In this document: positions 45,510 through 55,465 of the stretch, piece by piece
How positions within the stretch are numbered: the first letter of the stretch is position 1
How the letters are laid out: every line of letters begins with the position of its first letter
Source of the DNA: JAIXWP01 sp965247015
Lineage (GTDB): Bacteria; Bacteroidota; Bacteroidia; Flavobacteriales_D; Sanyastnellaceae
Reading direction: 5' to 3'
DNA: 64,000 bases
NCBI GenBank assembly: GCA_965247015.1
Contig: CBDFGG010000006.1
Coordinates: forward strand, 496,001-560,000
The notes under the pieces: model-generated
The model's input: only the letters and a program-made list of their open reading frames with translations
Told to the model about the DNA's origin: nothing
Databases searched by the model: none
Program-made: the position numbers and the translations under genes

Positions 45510-46550
45510 ATGAGCGACTCCAAGAAAAAGGCTGCCGATAGAGCCATAGCAGGATTGAAAAAGAAGGCCACCCCGATGGCCGCAAATGCTTACTTGGAAG
45601 GCATTTTAAAGGGTGATGTAAATCTCCTTTCTCAAGCCATCACACTCATCGAAAGTGCAGTTCCTGCACATCGAAAAATAGCAGAAGAAATAATCAATGG
45701 TTGTTTGCCTCACACCGGAAACGCAATACGCATTGGTATTACGGGTGTCCCAGGCGTCGGTAAAAGCACCTTCATTGAATCGTTTGGCAGCTATTTAATT
45801 TCAAATTTTGGGAAAAAATTGGCGGTCTTGGCCATCGACCCTTCGAGCCCCATTAGCAAGGGTAGCATTCTTGGCGACAAAACAAGAATGGAAGAGCTAT
45901 CGATGAATAAATCAGCCTTCATTCGGCCAAGCCCTTCTGCGGACACGCTTGGCGGTGTGGCTCAAAAAACAAGAGAGAGTTTATTGCTTTGCGAAGCCGC
46001 AGGTTTTGATGTGATTTTGATTGAAACAGTAGGTGTAGGTCAAAGTGAAACTGCGGTGCATCAAATGACTGACTTCTTTTTATTGTTGATGTTAGCGGGT
46101 GCGGGCGATCAATTGCAGGGCATCAAACGCGGCATCATGGAAATGTGCGACGCATTAGTGATTACTAAGGCCGACGGAGAAAATATCAGTGCCGCAAACA
46201 GAGCGAAGGCTGAATACCTCAGCGCCCTTCATTTTTACCCACCAAAAGAATCGGGATGGATACCCAAAGTGGATGCGTGCAGCGCTTTGACAAAGGAAGG
46301 CATGGATCGCGTTTGGAATATTATTTCTCAGCACCATCAATGGCTTGCCGATCGAGGCCTCCTTCAATCGATACGCACATCACAAGATCTTTCTTGGATG
46401 AAAGAGACGTTGACAGATAAAGTGCTTCAGGATTATTTTCAATCCCCTGAAGTGATTGCCGAAATGGAAAAAATGGAAGCTGAAATTTCAGCGAAAAAAA
46501 TCACACCTTTTCAAGCAGCCGAACGATTGTTCGGTTTGAAGAAAAATTAA
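45510..46550 (+). CDS. meaB: Methylmalonyl-CoA mutase chaperone GTPase MeaB
   Basis: A 346-residue G3E-family GTPase. Walker A GVPGVGKST (79-87), IDPSSPISKGSILGDKTRM (Mg and switch I region), ETVGVGQSE (switch II) and VITKADGEN. Chaperones of this type protect and reload adenosylcobalamin-dependent mutases. No mutase gene is in the window. It overlaps the end of the convergent small membrane protein gene by 4 nt. Confidence 0.92.
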   Translation: MSDSKKKAADRAIAGLKKKATPMAANAYLEGILKGDVNLLSQAITLIESAVPAHRKIAEEIINGCLPHTGNAIRIGITGVPGVGKSTFIESFGSYLISNFGKKLAVLAIDPSSPISKGSILGDKTRMEELSMNKSAFIRPSPSADTLGGVAQKTRESLLLCEAAGFDVILIETVGVGQSETAVHQMTDFFLLLMLAGAGDQLQGIKRGIMEMCDALVITKADGENISAANRAKAEYLSALHFYPPKESGWIPKVDACSALTKEGMDRVWNIISQHHQWLADRGLLQSIRTSQDLSWMKETLTDKVLQDYFQSPEVIAEMEKMEAEISAKKITPFQAAERLFGLKKN

Positions 46551-46888
46551 CGTACGTCTCCCCCCATATACATATCTATCATTCCGATCAAGAATCGAGC
46601 AATGAACGCGCATATAAAGAAGGCTGTCACAATGATGCGAATCTTCTTTTGACGACCTTGCAGCACATCAAACTTGCTAATGGTGTCAACGAAAATGGAA
46701 GCGATCGCCAGGAACTCCAAGAAGGTCAATAATCCCCAATGTTCCTTTACACTGATGTAAAAGCTGGCAAACAATCTTGGAACATCAGCAATAAAAAATT
46801 TCGAAAACCAATAAAGAATATTGTAAAACGCTAGAATAACCATCACGGTAATCGTGATTGGACTTTTCGAATTCTCTTTCTGATTCAT
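46547..46888 (-). CDS. Small membrane protein, hypothetical
   Basis: A 113-residue protein with about three membrane segments (about 13-35, 52-70 and 85-107). No family was recognised. It lies 21 nt after the PorP/SprF gene on the same strand, so it may be transcribed with it, though nothing links it to T9SS. Confidence 0.7.
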   Translation of the reverse strand: MNQKENSKSPITITVMVILAFYNILYWFSKFFIADVPRLFASFYISVKEHWGLLTFLEFLAIASIFVDTISKFDVLQGRQKKIRIIVTAFFICAFIARFLIGMIDMYMGGDVR

Positions 46889-46909
46889 GCGGCGAAGATA
46901 AGTCGTATC

Positions 46910-47917
46910 TTAAATATAATCAGGACAGACTTTGCGAACAGGGGCAATTTTTGGTGAAGGAGGAATAATGTATATAACACCGAATTCGAGTCCACCTCGA
47001 TTATTACTTGCTGGTTCCAAATCGCTCAAGTTGATATCGTAGCTTACGCCAACGTCCCATTGATGATATCGTATTCCAGCTAACAAGTAGCCAGCATCCT
47101 TTGTTCGAGCAAACGCGCCTGCATACAAGGCCTCATAAGCCCATGAATTAGGCTGAAGGGTATAATGAACGCGGCCTCCCAAATCAAACTCTCTAAACTT
47201 ACCCTGATTCATGAACAAGCCCATGGGCTCAATGGTCCACTCTTCATCAATCTTGTACTGATAACTACCATGTAAAACCCAACGTGGATCGAGTCGAACA
47301 AACGCCTCGTCAAAGAAACTTTGTTTCGGTGCACTTAGATTGAATAATGATGTTCCGAGCGTCCACGATTTTTGATCGTCCACTACTCTTCTGTAATGCC
47401 CGCCAATGTGCAGATTCATGTAAGCACGACTATCGCGCGCGTAAGATTCTCCAGAACTTAACGATGGATCATAGAAGAGGCCGTTCCATTGATTGTCATA
47501 GTTCAATGCGCTGTAATCAATGCTCATCAAAGTCAATCCTAACATCATCCCTACCGTCAACTGATCTTGGGGTCTGTTAGGCAACACAAGCGCCTTTGAT
47601 ACCGCGCCATTAATCATGGTCGTGGTTAGTTGAGAATCGCCTGCTTTATCTGTAAAAATCGATAACCCAGCGTTGATGTCTTGATTGGTTAAATGAGGCT
47701 TGTCAACTGCAATTCCCCAAGTGGAATACGGCACTGTGACACTGCGCCACTGCGTTCGTTGATTTCCAACAAAACGCCAATCCCCATCAAACTGCCCGGT
47801 AAGCGCGGGATTCAATGAAAATGGACTTTGATAAAATTGAGAGAAGTGAATATCCTGCGCATGAGATAATACCGTGCAGCAAATGAAAATGATGATATGT
47901 AGAAAACGTATCCTCAT
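46910..47917 (-). CDS. PorP/SprF family T9SS outer-membrane protein
   Basis: A 335-residue outer-membrane beta-barrel. Signal peptide 1-20, then QDIHFSQFYQSPFSLNPALTG, the PorP/SprF signature. PorP/SprF proteins hold type B (CHU_C) substrates at the cell surface. The ATGA overlap of its start with the stop of the giant CHU_C protein gene makes the two a likely translated pair. The last residues (KVCPDYI) differ from a barrel end. Confidence 0.92.
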   Translation of the reverse strand: MRIRFLHIIIFICCTVLSHAQDIHFSQFYQSPFSLNPALTGQFDGDWRFVGNQRTQWRSVTVPYSTWGIAVDKPHLTNQDINAGLSIFTDKAGDSQLTTTMINGAVSKALVLPNRPQDQLTVGMMLGLTLMSIDYSALNYDNQWNGLFYDPSLSSGESYARDSRAYMNLHIGGHYRRVVDDQKSWTLGTSLFNLSAPKQSFFDEAFVRLDPRWVLHGSYQYKIDEEWTIEPMGLFMNQGKFREFDLGGRVHYTLQPNSWAYEALYAGAFARTKDAGYLLAGIRYHQWDVGVSYDINLSDLEPASNNRGGLEFGVIYIIPPSPKIAPVRKVCPDYI

Positions 47918-50900
47918 CGAATCACTGTGATATTTCCTTTTTCAAAATAGGTACTTCCGCCCTCGCAGGTAGCCTCGAGGTAATACACAAACACTGCGGG
48001 ATCTACCGGCTTGTCTCTGAAATAGCCATCCCACCCGATGTATTGTGAATTCGTTTCAAACACTTTTTCTCCCCAACGATCATAAATCACAAAATTGATT
48101 TTCGTCACATTCAATGCTCTGACAAAAAGCTTTTCGTTGCGATTATCACTGTTTGGCGTAAATGCATTTGGAACATAAATGCTTGGAGGTCCACAAACAA
48201 AATCGAGAACGGTAATTCTCAAACTATCCATCGCAGTGCAATCTCCATCTGAAATGGTAACATAGTAAGTCGTGCTTTCGCTGGGAGTGGTGGTTGGATT
48301 AGGAATGTTGGAATCACTCACGAGCTCTACGGGTCCCCAAGAATAATTAAAACCACTCGGTTGTACATCTAATTGAACAGTTTGTCCAACAATGATGGTG
48401 GTAGGATTTCCCGTTGCATTAATATTCATGCCTTGTAGCTCGCTCACATCAACGGTTACATCATCTGTTGCGCTGCATCCTTCTGGTGTATTGGAAACAA
48501 CCGTGAATGTGGTTGTTTCATTCACGACCACCTCCACTTGAGATGTATTTTGTCCCGTGATGATTAACTCTTCCGGAGCCCAACTGTATGTAAACGTATT
48601 ATTGGGATTGACAATTGCCAACTCCACTGTGTCTCCTATGCAAGCTGTGAAATCACCCTCAATCTCGGTTTGAAATGAAACGATAGTGATGTCCATTTCA
48701 TCAGTAGCCTCGCAACCGTTGACATCAGCCGTGACATAAACCGTTGCAGGCTGAAGAATCGTTGGATTGAAAACTAACTCTCCCACTCCTTCCAAAATCG
48801 GTACGTTTGGATTAGGGCTTAGGCTCCATGTAATATTTGCATTGACATCAGATACCGTTGCATTAATCAATTGAATCCCGCCATCACAGAGCACCAAATC
48901 TTCTGGTAATGTGATAGTAACATCTGATACTACGACATCTTGAAACACGGTATCCACGCACGCTCCGTGCTGAATCAATAAAGTATAACTAGTCGATTCA
49001 CCTGGAATAAAAATCGGATTTGGATCATTATCATCACTCAGATAAAGTGCGGGTGTCCACTGATAGGTATCTCCTGGAAATACATTGTCCGGACCAATCT
49101 CTACAAACTCATCATTACAAGAAACAACATCTTCCAATGTGGTTGTGGATGGCTCGATGATCTCTATCGTCTTGCGAATGGTATCTTGTTGATTACACGT
49201 CTGAGGATTGAGCACCACTAACTCAATTTCATAAGTACCTGCTGAAGGAAAAGAATAAGTTGGTTGAAAGAGCGAAGATGAAAATAAACCTCCAAAATCC
49301 CACTCAAAGGTCTGTCCAAGCTGACTGTTATTAATGACCGAAATAGGCTGATTGACGCAGGCTGTAGGGGGAACTTGAAAGTCTGCAATGGTAAGTGGTA
49401 ATTCAAAATTGAATTTGAATACACCATTATTGCAATTGAAAGAATTGTTAGTTGCGCTTACCACACCACCCATAGGGAAAATGGGGAAATCATCATTGCT
49501 GCCGCAGCCAGCACAAACACTTTGATAAATGATTCCTCTTCGATCGAATCTACTGGTACCGCCATCCACGTGTTCTTGGCTGGTAAGCCCTCCGAAAAAA
49601 GATGCATAAACTAAATCGCTCGCATCACTTTCAATCACCAATAGATAAAAATCACCACCATTGGTTGCTGATTGATACGCATCAGCTGTGGTGGTCATTC
49701 CCGTAGTGGTATCTGTATTTGAATTGGTGCTCGTATTGGTAGTACCGCCCCATCCGCTCAAATAAATTTTATCACATACATCCACTGTAAATGCCGCGGG
49801 TGAAAGATTACATCTGTCCTCTCCTGTTCCAAAAACAGTGGACCAAATCAACTGACTTAAATCGCCATTCATTTTTGTGACGAGCATACCACTGTTCGGT
49901 TCACTCCATCCGGCATTGATGACGAAGGTGCTTCCATTGGCCAGCGTCTGACCATACACCACCACATTATTTTCCGAATCAACTTCTACAAAATACAATT
50001 GATCATATTCATTGGCACCTAGGAAAGTCGCGTCCAATAACGAAGTACCAGCTTCATTCCATTTTGCAATAAATCCGTCTGCACTTCCTCCTTGATAGCT
50101 GGACTGGTAAGCACCAGCGGGCATATCATAAGTAATACTTGTGGTGCCACCACAGAGATAAACTTCATTATCATCATTTACCGAAACACTGTTTCCTGAT
50201 TCAAATCCAGGTCCACCGAAGTAGCTGCTCCAAATGATATCTGAGAGATCTGGTTGAAGTTTGATAATACACGCATCAAGATTTCCACCGAGAATATTTT
50301 GAGCACCATTCACAATAGGGAAGTTGGTGCTGTAAGTGCTGCTAGCAATTAAAATATTTCCGTCATTATCGAGATCTACTTCACCGCGAAACTCATCGGC
50401 ATAGTTGAATTTTAGAGCAGCTGCGGTATTTACGCCGTCATTAGCAGATCCTCCAATGAATGTGGAAGCTTCAAGATCGCTTCCATCTTGGGATAGGATT
50501 GTCACCACGATATCACTACCATTCACGTAATCCGTTCCAACTCCTTGCGGAGCAAAAGCGGCACCGCCGCTAAATACAGCATCAAACGCTCCGGTAGTGG
50601 TGGGATAGCTAGGACTACTAGTGGTGCCATAGACAATTACTTCATCGTTTGCATTGCATATCAAACTGTGCGGCAATTCATCATTGGGTCCGCCGATAAA
50701 GGTGCTCCAATGCATAAACGAACCAGACTGGTCATACTTCGAAATGGCCATATCTGTTCCGGGAAGCCCGCCCCCATCACCGCCCGCCCATGTGACTTGA
50801 TAAGCGCCGACCGTGGTAGGATAGCCTTGACCAAACGCACTGCTACCGCTGAAGAGATTGCCCTCGCTATCATAGGTGGCAGTGTATCCAAAATTATCTG

Positions 50901-51657
50901 CGAAACTTCCACTGTAGGTACTAAAAACAAGCACAGGGTCGATGATGAGCGTTTGCTCTTTGTTGTATCCCTTTGGAAAATTAAAACTTACGATTCCGTT
51001 TACCAATCGAAATTCACATGGCACTAAAACCTTTACATTATCAATTATCTGATAAGCAATCGGAGCTTGTTCGTAATAGGTAAAAACGCTGCTGCTGATC
51101 TTTAATCTGCCATCTTCAATCATCGGTTGATCCACGCCTTCGTACTTCCATTGAATGATCGATGGGTCAACACCGGGAGAAACGATCCAGTCATATTTCA
51201 ACGAAAAATCTTCGACGTAGTAATGGAGATTGATTCCGTTGTAAAGTGCTTGATAATTGACATCGCTGTAGGCGCGACATCTGCCTGCCCAGTTCTCTTT
51301 ATTATTTCCAAGAAAATAATTGTAGTATGCCTTCTGAATTCCGCCCGCCGTGTGTCTAACGGATTCACTTGTATTCAAAAATTGTTGTTGAAAAACATGA
51401 CCTGAAAATCGCTTTTCACCTGGCACAGGTACTTTGCCTCCATTGTGAATCGCAGCGATCGGACTGAGATCATAAAAGTGAAAAGTGAATTTATTTTTTT
51501 CAAGAAAAATCTTACCATGCTCTACATCCGTGGCGTAGCGCACATTCTGGGGCCATTGACCTTTATTTTCAACAATATCAAAATAGCTATCTGTCTGCGC
51601 AAAGGCAGAAAAAATAAAAGCCATTAAAAATATTGCAGCGCTAAAGGTTCTACGCAT
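47914..51657 (-). CDS. Giant SBBP/PKD-repeat T9SS substrate (CHU_C end)
   Basis: ATG 51657 (MRRTFSAAIFLMAF) is the start; the frame extends upstream only through a TTG. The 1247-residue product has a signal peptide, a DUF7948-like N-terminal region (about 25-240, VENKGQWPQNVRYATDVE), then SBBP-type beta-propeller repeats (about 250-740, with ASTFIGGSANDG and WSSYFGGPGFESG). A PKD domain (about 770-840, FEWDFGGLFSSS) and several Ig-like repeats follow, then CHU_C (last 95 residues, YVPNAFTPNSDNRNEKLFV). It is a surface-anchored adhesin-like protein, coupled to PorP/SprF by an ATGA overlap. Confidence 0.88.
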   Translation of the reverse strand: MRRTFSAAIFLMAFIFSAFAQTDSYFDIVENKGQWPQNVRYATDVEHGKIFLEKNKFTFHFYDLSPIAAIHNGGKVPVPGEKRFSGHVFQQQFLNTSESVRHTAGGIQKAYYNYFLGNNKENWAGRCRAYSDVNYQALYNGINLHYYVEDFSLKYDWIVSPGVDPSIIQWKYEGVDQPMIEDGRLKISSSVFTYYEQAPIAYQIIDNVKVLVPCEFRLVNGIVSFNFPKGYNKEQTLIIDPVLVFSTYSGSFADNFGYTATYDSEGNLFSGSSAFGQGYPTTVGAYQVTWAGGDGGGLPGTDMAISKYDQSGSFMHWSTFIGGPNDELPHSLICNANDEVIVYGTTSSPSYPTTTGAFDAVFSGGAAFAPQGVGTDYVNGSDIVVTILSQDGSDLEASTFIGGSANDGVNTAAALKFNYADEFRGEVDLDNDGNILIASSTYSTNFPIVNGAQNILGGNLDACIIKLQPDLSDIIWSSYFGGPGFESGNSVSVNDDNEVYLCGGTTSITYDMPAGAYQSSYQGGSADGFIAKWNEAGTSLLDATFLGANEYDQLYFVEVDSENNVVVYGQTLANGSTFVINAGWSEPNSGMLVTKMNGDLSQLIWSTVFGTGEDRCNLSPAAFTVDVCDKIYLSGWGGTTNTSTNSNTDTTTGMTTTADAYQSATNGGDFYLLVIESDASDLVYASFFGGLTSQEHVDGGTSRFDRRGIIYQSVCAGCGSNDDFPIFPMGGVVSATNNSFNCNNGVFKFNFELPLTIADFQVPPTACVNQPISVINNSQLGQTFEWDFGGLFSSSLFQPTYSFPSAGTYEIELVVLNPQTCNQQDTIRKTIEIIEPSTTTLEDVVSCNDEFVEIGPDNVFPGDTYQWTPALYLSDDNDPNPIFIPGESTSYTLLIQHGACVDTVFQDVVVSDVTITLPEDLVLCDGGIQLINATVSDVNANITWSLSPNPNVPILEGVGELVFNPTILQPATVYVTADVNGCEATDEMDITIVSFQTEIEGDFTACIGDTVELAIVNPNNTFTYSWAPEELIITGQNTSQVEVVVNETTTFTVVSNTPEGCSATDDVTVDVSELQGMNINATGNPTTIIVGQTVQLDVQPSGFNYSWGPVELVSDSNIPNPTTTPSESTTYYVTISDGDCTAMDSLRITVLDFVCGPPSIYVPNAFTPNSDNRNEKLFVRALNVTKINFVIYDRWGEKVFETNSQYIGWDGYFRDKPVDPAVFVYYLEATCEGGSTYFEKGNITVIR

Positions 51658-51673
51658 TTGGCATGTGGTTATT

Positions 51674-52912
51674 CTATAGACGACTTGCGTTGCCCTCAAG
51701 TTGTACGCTGGAATCTACCTTTTTTCGAAAAATATAATAGGTCAATCCAACCAATACAAGATTTGCAAAGCCCATCAGGCCGCCTTCATCAAAGATAAGC
51801 ATCCATTGCCTTCCAACGATGTCTGGTGAATTGACAACTAGAGGGATAAATAGAATCACCAAAAGTGCAATCTGCCATCGTGATTTAGATAGACTGGAGT
51901 TTTGTAGTTGAATGAATAAATAGATCAACAATGGCCATGTCCACATGAAATGCTCCGTATCTGTATGAATCAGATTGGGCATGAGAGCAATGAGCATAAA
52001 AAACTCCATGAAAAAAGTATGACGCTTTTCAGGATTGGTTTTATTTTTTTGGAAAATGATATAAAATAATCCAAACACAACGATCAACATGCCCAATACC
52101 AGCGGCTTTCCTGACTCAAACCCGATGGGATAAAGAATCCACATATTGTAAATACCATAAATAGTATTGGGACTATTGGCAATATCAAAACCTGGATGAA
52201 GATAAACATCTGTCCACTGCTGCAATAGCAGCCAACCCGTGGATGGACCGAACAACAGCATGGGCAATACTAATCCTATTGCAAACGTCGCTAGTGCAAT
52301 GAGGACATATTTTACTCGAGATTTTAGCAAAGCCCAAATCAGCACCAATGCATAAGCGGGTTGAAATAGTAATATGATGCCTGTAATGATACCCGCCCTT
52401 TTATCTTTTTCTTGAAAGAGTCTGATGAAGACTACAAAAAACATCATGTGAAAGAACACATTGAGATTACCCAAGTGTAATTCTCTTTCGATGTGGTCTA
52501 CTAAAAACAAGTTCACCAACACCAAGAGCCACCCTCTATTTTTCGCTTCCAGTCCAATATTTTTTTCCAACCAATACACGATGTATAGGGAAAAGACAAT
52601 GACGGAAGAGAGGATCAAGAAATAATAAAGAGCGCTCGAAACTCCCAAGGGAAGAAGGGTGAATGGAGCGAATAAAATGATGGTTATGGGGCTATATCGA
52701 TAGAAGCCCGCTCCACCATCGAGGGATACACCATAGATTTCTTTTGATTGAAAAAGACGCGTTGCCGCTTCGTAGTAGACTTCAAAATTGGAAACACCAC
52801 TGCGGTGATGGAGTTTTTGAAGAATAAAATATCCCATGCAAAAAATGCCTGCAAGTATGATATACTTCAGGGCAGCGCGCGAGTCATTTATCCATTTAGC
52901 AAAAAGTCTCAT
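51674..52912 (-). CDS. Glycosyltransferase family 87 membrane protein
   Basis: A 412-residue polytopic protein with about ten helices. FEVYYEAATRLF (about 43-54) and FYRYSPITIILFAP are typical of GT87/DUF2029 mannosyltransferase-like enzymes that use polyprenyl-phosphate sugars. Acceptor unknown. It ends 16 nt before the giant T9SS protein gene on the same strand, so it may share its transcript. Confidence 0.8.
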   Translation of the reverse strand: MRLFAKWINDSRAALKYIILAGIFCMGYFILQKLHHRSGVSNFEVYYEAATRLFQSKEIYGVSLDGGAGFYRYSPITIILFAPFTLLPLGVSSALYYFLILSSVIVFSLYIVYWLEKNIGLEAKNRGWLLVLVNLFLVDHIERELHLGNLNVFFHMMFFVVFIRLFQEKDKRAGIITGIILLFQPAYALVLIWALLKSRVKYVLIALATFAIGLVLPMLLFGPSTGWLLLQQWTDVYLHPGFDIANSPNTIYGIYNMWILYPIGFESGKPLVLGMLIVVFGLFYIIFQKNKTNPEKRHTFFMEFFMLIALMPNLIHTDTEHFMWTWPLLIYLFIQLQNSSLSKSRWQIALLVILFIPLVVNSPDIVGRQWMLIFDEGGLMGFANLVLVGLTYYIFRKKVDSSVQLEGNASRL

Positions 52913-52968
52913 CCGCTGCTAAAATAACAGAGGATGAGACTTCTATCTCTAATGATTTTAAACAGGAA

Positions 52969-53619
52969 CTATTTTTCCTTCAACAAATCCGCGAATTTCT
53001 TTTTGAACTTGTCCATTTTCGGAGAAATTACAATTTGACAATAAGGCTGAGTGCCGTTCAAATTATAGTAGTCCTGATGATAATCTTCGGCTGCATAGAA
53101 CACATCAAATGCAGAAACTTCCGTTACGATGGGACTTCCCCACTCTCCGCTTGCATCTGCTGCGGCCTTCGCAAGCTCTGCAGTAGCGCGTTGTTCCTCT
53201 GAGTGATAAAATATCGCAGAGCGATATTGTGTTCCCACATCGGCACCTTGACGATTCAATGTTGTAGGATCGTGTGTTGCGAAAAACACTTCAACCAATT
53301 TTGCAAAGCTTACTTGGTTTGGATCAAACGTTACTTGAATAACTTCCGCATGCCCTGTAGTTCCTTGGCAAACTTCCTTGTACGATGGGTTTTTGATATT
53401 TCCACCACTGTAGCCACTGGCTACTTTTTTCACTCCTTTGATATCTTGGAAAATAGCTTCCACACACCAAAAGCATCCGGCCCCAAACGTGGCCACCTCT
53501 AAACTGTCCATAGATGTTATTTTTTCGTCAGATGATGTTTTGCTAGGTTGTGCTGTGCTCATCTGTCCACAGCTAGTAAATGCAAGGGCTAACGCCGTCA
53601 ACAAAAAGAGAGGTTTCAT
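52969..53619 (-). CDS. msrA: Peptide-methionine (S)-S-oxide reductase MsrA
   Basis: A 216-residue MsrA with an N-terminal lipoprotein-type signal (AFTSC, Cys17). The catalytic site is GAGCFWCVEAIF, with C49 as nucleophile and C52. GTQYRSAIFYHS, AEDYHQDYY and the EVIQVTFDP strand are all present. It repairs oxidised methionine in exported proteins. A lipobox puts it in the envelope. Confidence 0.93.
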   Translation of the reverse strand: MKPLFLLTALALAFTSCGQMSTAQPSKTSSDEKITSMDSLEVATFGAGCFWCVEAIFQDIKGVKKVASGYSGGNIKNPSYKEVCQGTTGHAEVIQVTFDPNQVSFAKLVEVFFATHDPTTLNRQGADVGTQYRSAIFYHSEEQRATAELAKAAADASGEWGSPIVTEVSAFDVFYAAEDYHQDYYNLNGTQPYCQIVISPKMDKFKKKFADLLKEK

Positions 53620-53649
53620 TCTCTATAATTTAGAAGTTAAACTATTATT

Positions 53650-53880
53650 TCAACCTCTTGTTCGCTCTGCATTTGTTGGTTCTTTTCTAAACATTTGCTG
53701 AATCAAGTAAATGACCACAGCACTGATGAGTAAAACAATCAATGACTGAACGCTTTTCCAAAAATATTTTTGGACGTAGCTCCAATCAATCACATCCCAA
53801 ATCCCAAGCAGGGCGAGAAGTGTAATGGCAAGTACCATAATCGATAGTACTGCAGAGAAAACATTTCTTGAGGTTCCCAT
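53650..53880 (-). CDS. Small two-TM membrane protein (76 aa)
   Basis: ATG 53880 (MGTSRNVFSAVLSI) is preferred; the frame extends three codons to a TTG. Two membrane segments (about 8-27 and 44-63) and a charged C-terminus ending NAERTRG. No family was recognised. Confidence 0.6.
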   Translation of the reverse strand: MGTSRNVFSAVLSIMVLAITLLALLGIWDVIDWSYVQKYFWKSVQSLIVLLISAVVIYLIQQMFRKEPTNAERTRG

Positions 53881-53967
53881 AATGTTCAATTATGGGATGA
53901 ATATACGACGCAAGTATGCATCCCGGCCTTACAAGGGATGTCAAAAATTCTGTTAATGAAAGTCGTA

Positions 53968-55425
53968 TTAGAATCTAAAGCGCATGAATCCGCCGGCTGC
54001 AGATACGGTTGGCTGATTTTCTGTGAAGAAAGTGATAATATCTCTTGAAGCCACACCAAACTCATATCCTCCATCTTTGATGGTAAACGTAATACCTGCT
54101 GGAATCTTCGCATCATAGTTACCTCCCATCAAATAGCCCATAGAGAAATGCACCCAACGCACTGGAGTAAACATTGCTCCGATAGAAATCGCTGCTTTCT
54201 CTAATGATCCCACTTCCTCGTTCAATGAGTTTACGACATCAAAGCCTCCTTGAAACTTCGTTCCCAACTTAACTCCTGCACCAAAGCGCATCACAGCAGG
54301 AAGTGTAGTTTCAATCGATTGCGCACCGGCCCATTTTACCAATCCTTGTCCTCCATTGAGCTGCTGGATTTGATCATAGAAATCAACACTATTCAAACCT
54401 GCATTTGCAAAATTTAAAATGTTCACGTCATTCAATGCATAAACGTTTCCATCCCATCTCATCTTCCCAATATCAGTTACTGCTGCACTTGCATAAATCA
54501 TATTTTTGAAAACAACAGTAGCTCCGAAGTCCAAACCAAATCCTTGACCCACAGGAGTCAGATTTCCCGCGTCACTTGATAAAGCCGAAGGATTATTCTC
54601 CACCAAATCTCCATAGTCGATATCGAAAATTGGTGAAAGTGAACTGAACGCCTCAGCCTTTCCATCTGCCGCATCCAATTGAAGATATCCTTGTCCCATC
54701 AAATACTTGAAGCCTACTCCGCCATAAATAGCCAAGTTTTCAGTACTGAATATTTTTTTACCATAAGCAAAATTGAATTCACGAATCCAGCTAAAACGCA
54801 GGCTTGTTCCTTGAACAAGGTTCACCAATGAGGTTGGATTAAGCGTATTCAATCCTTCGACAATTAGAGCCAAGCTATCAGGAGAAATATTTTGATATGC
54901 ATTAATGGTATCACCTGTGCTCAGCACATATTGATTGAAGTAATCACTGGTGTAACCCAACCAAAGAAGATCAGAAACATCATCACCCAGCTTTGAATAA
55001 TAATCGACTTTATCTTTCATACTAAACGCAAACGAGCCTAACTTTTCTGTTTGAAAAGAATAACCCGTTCCCATTACATCGATATCCGCAGAATTTCTTT
55101 CTTGTGAAAATTGAATAGCGTAGTCACGCTTTTGCGCTTGAGTTAAATTATCGAAGTTACCTCCAAAAAGATTTTTTCTCACTTCATCTTTGGTCAACAT
55201 TCCAGAAAAAACAGAAACACCGAATTCACCAACACCTAGAGCCATGCGCTTTCCCTCGTATTGAGATGCGATATCAAGATTTGCAGGATTGATACCAATC
55301 GCTTGGTAGTCCGTAGCAAAAGGTGTTGCAACACCATGTCCTGTTAATGTAAAAGCTGATTGTTCTGTTTGTGAAAATGAAACGGTGATTTGCACACACA
55401 ACAGAATGGATAATAGATAACGCAT
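53968..55425 (-). CDS. Outer-membrane DUF5723 family protein
   Basis: A 485-residue barrel-like protein with a signal peptide (about 1-20). The mature start TLTGHGVATPFATDYQAIGI with NPANLDIA is the DUF5723 signature, and the C-terminus ends MRFRF, an aromatic residue as in outer-membrane barrels. A TACCTTTG -7 element (55443-55450) lies 17 nt before the start. The function is unknown; the family is common in gliding Bacteroidota. Confidence 0.85.
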   Translation of the reverse strand: MRYLLSILLCVQITVSFSQTEQSAFTLTGHGVATPFATDYQAIGINPANLDIASQYEGKRMALGVGEFGVSVFSGMLTKDEVRKNLFGGNFDNLTQAQKRDYAIQFSQERNSADIDVMGTGYSFQTEKLGSFAFSMKDKVDYYSKLGDDVSDLLWLGYTSDYFNQYVLSTGDTINAYQNISPDSLALIVEGLNTLNPTSLVNLVQGTSLRFSWIREFNFAYGKKIFSTENLAIYGGVGFKYLMGQGYLQLDAADGKAEAFSSLSPIFDIDYGDLVENNPSALSSDAGNLTPVGQGFGLDFGATVVFKNMIYASAAVTDIGKMRWDGNVYALNDVNILNFANAGLNSVDFYDQIQQLNGGQGLVKWAGAQSIETTLPAVMRFGAGVKLGTKFQGGFDVVNSLNEEVGSLEKAAISIGAMFTPVRWVHFSMGYLMGGNYDAKIPAGITFTIKDGGYEFGVASRDIITFFTENQPTVSAAGGFMRFRF

Positions 55426-55442
55426 CTTGGTAAAGGTTTCGA

Positions 55443-55450
55443 CAAAGGTA
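55443..55450 (-). promoter_or_regulatory. TAnnTTTG -7 element, DUF5723 gene
   Basis: TACCTTTG on the minus strand, 17 nt before ATG 55425. Confidence 0.55.
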
Positions 55451-55465
55451 TTGAATTGAACTAGC

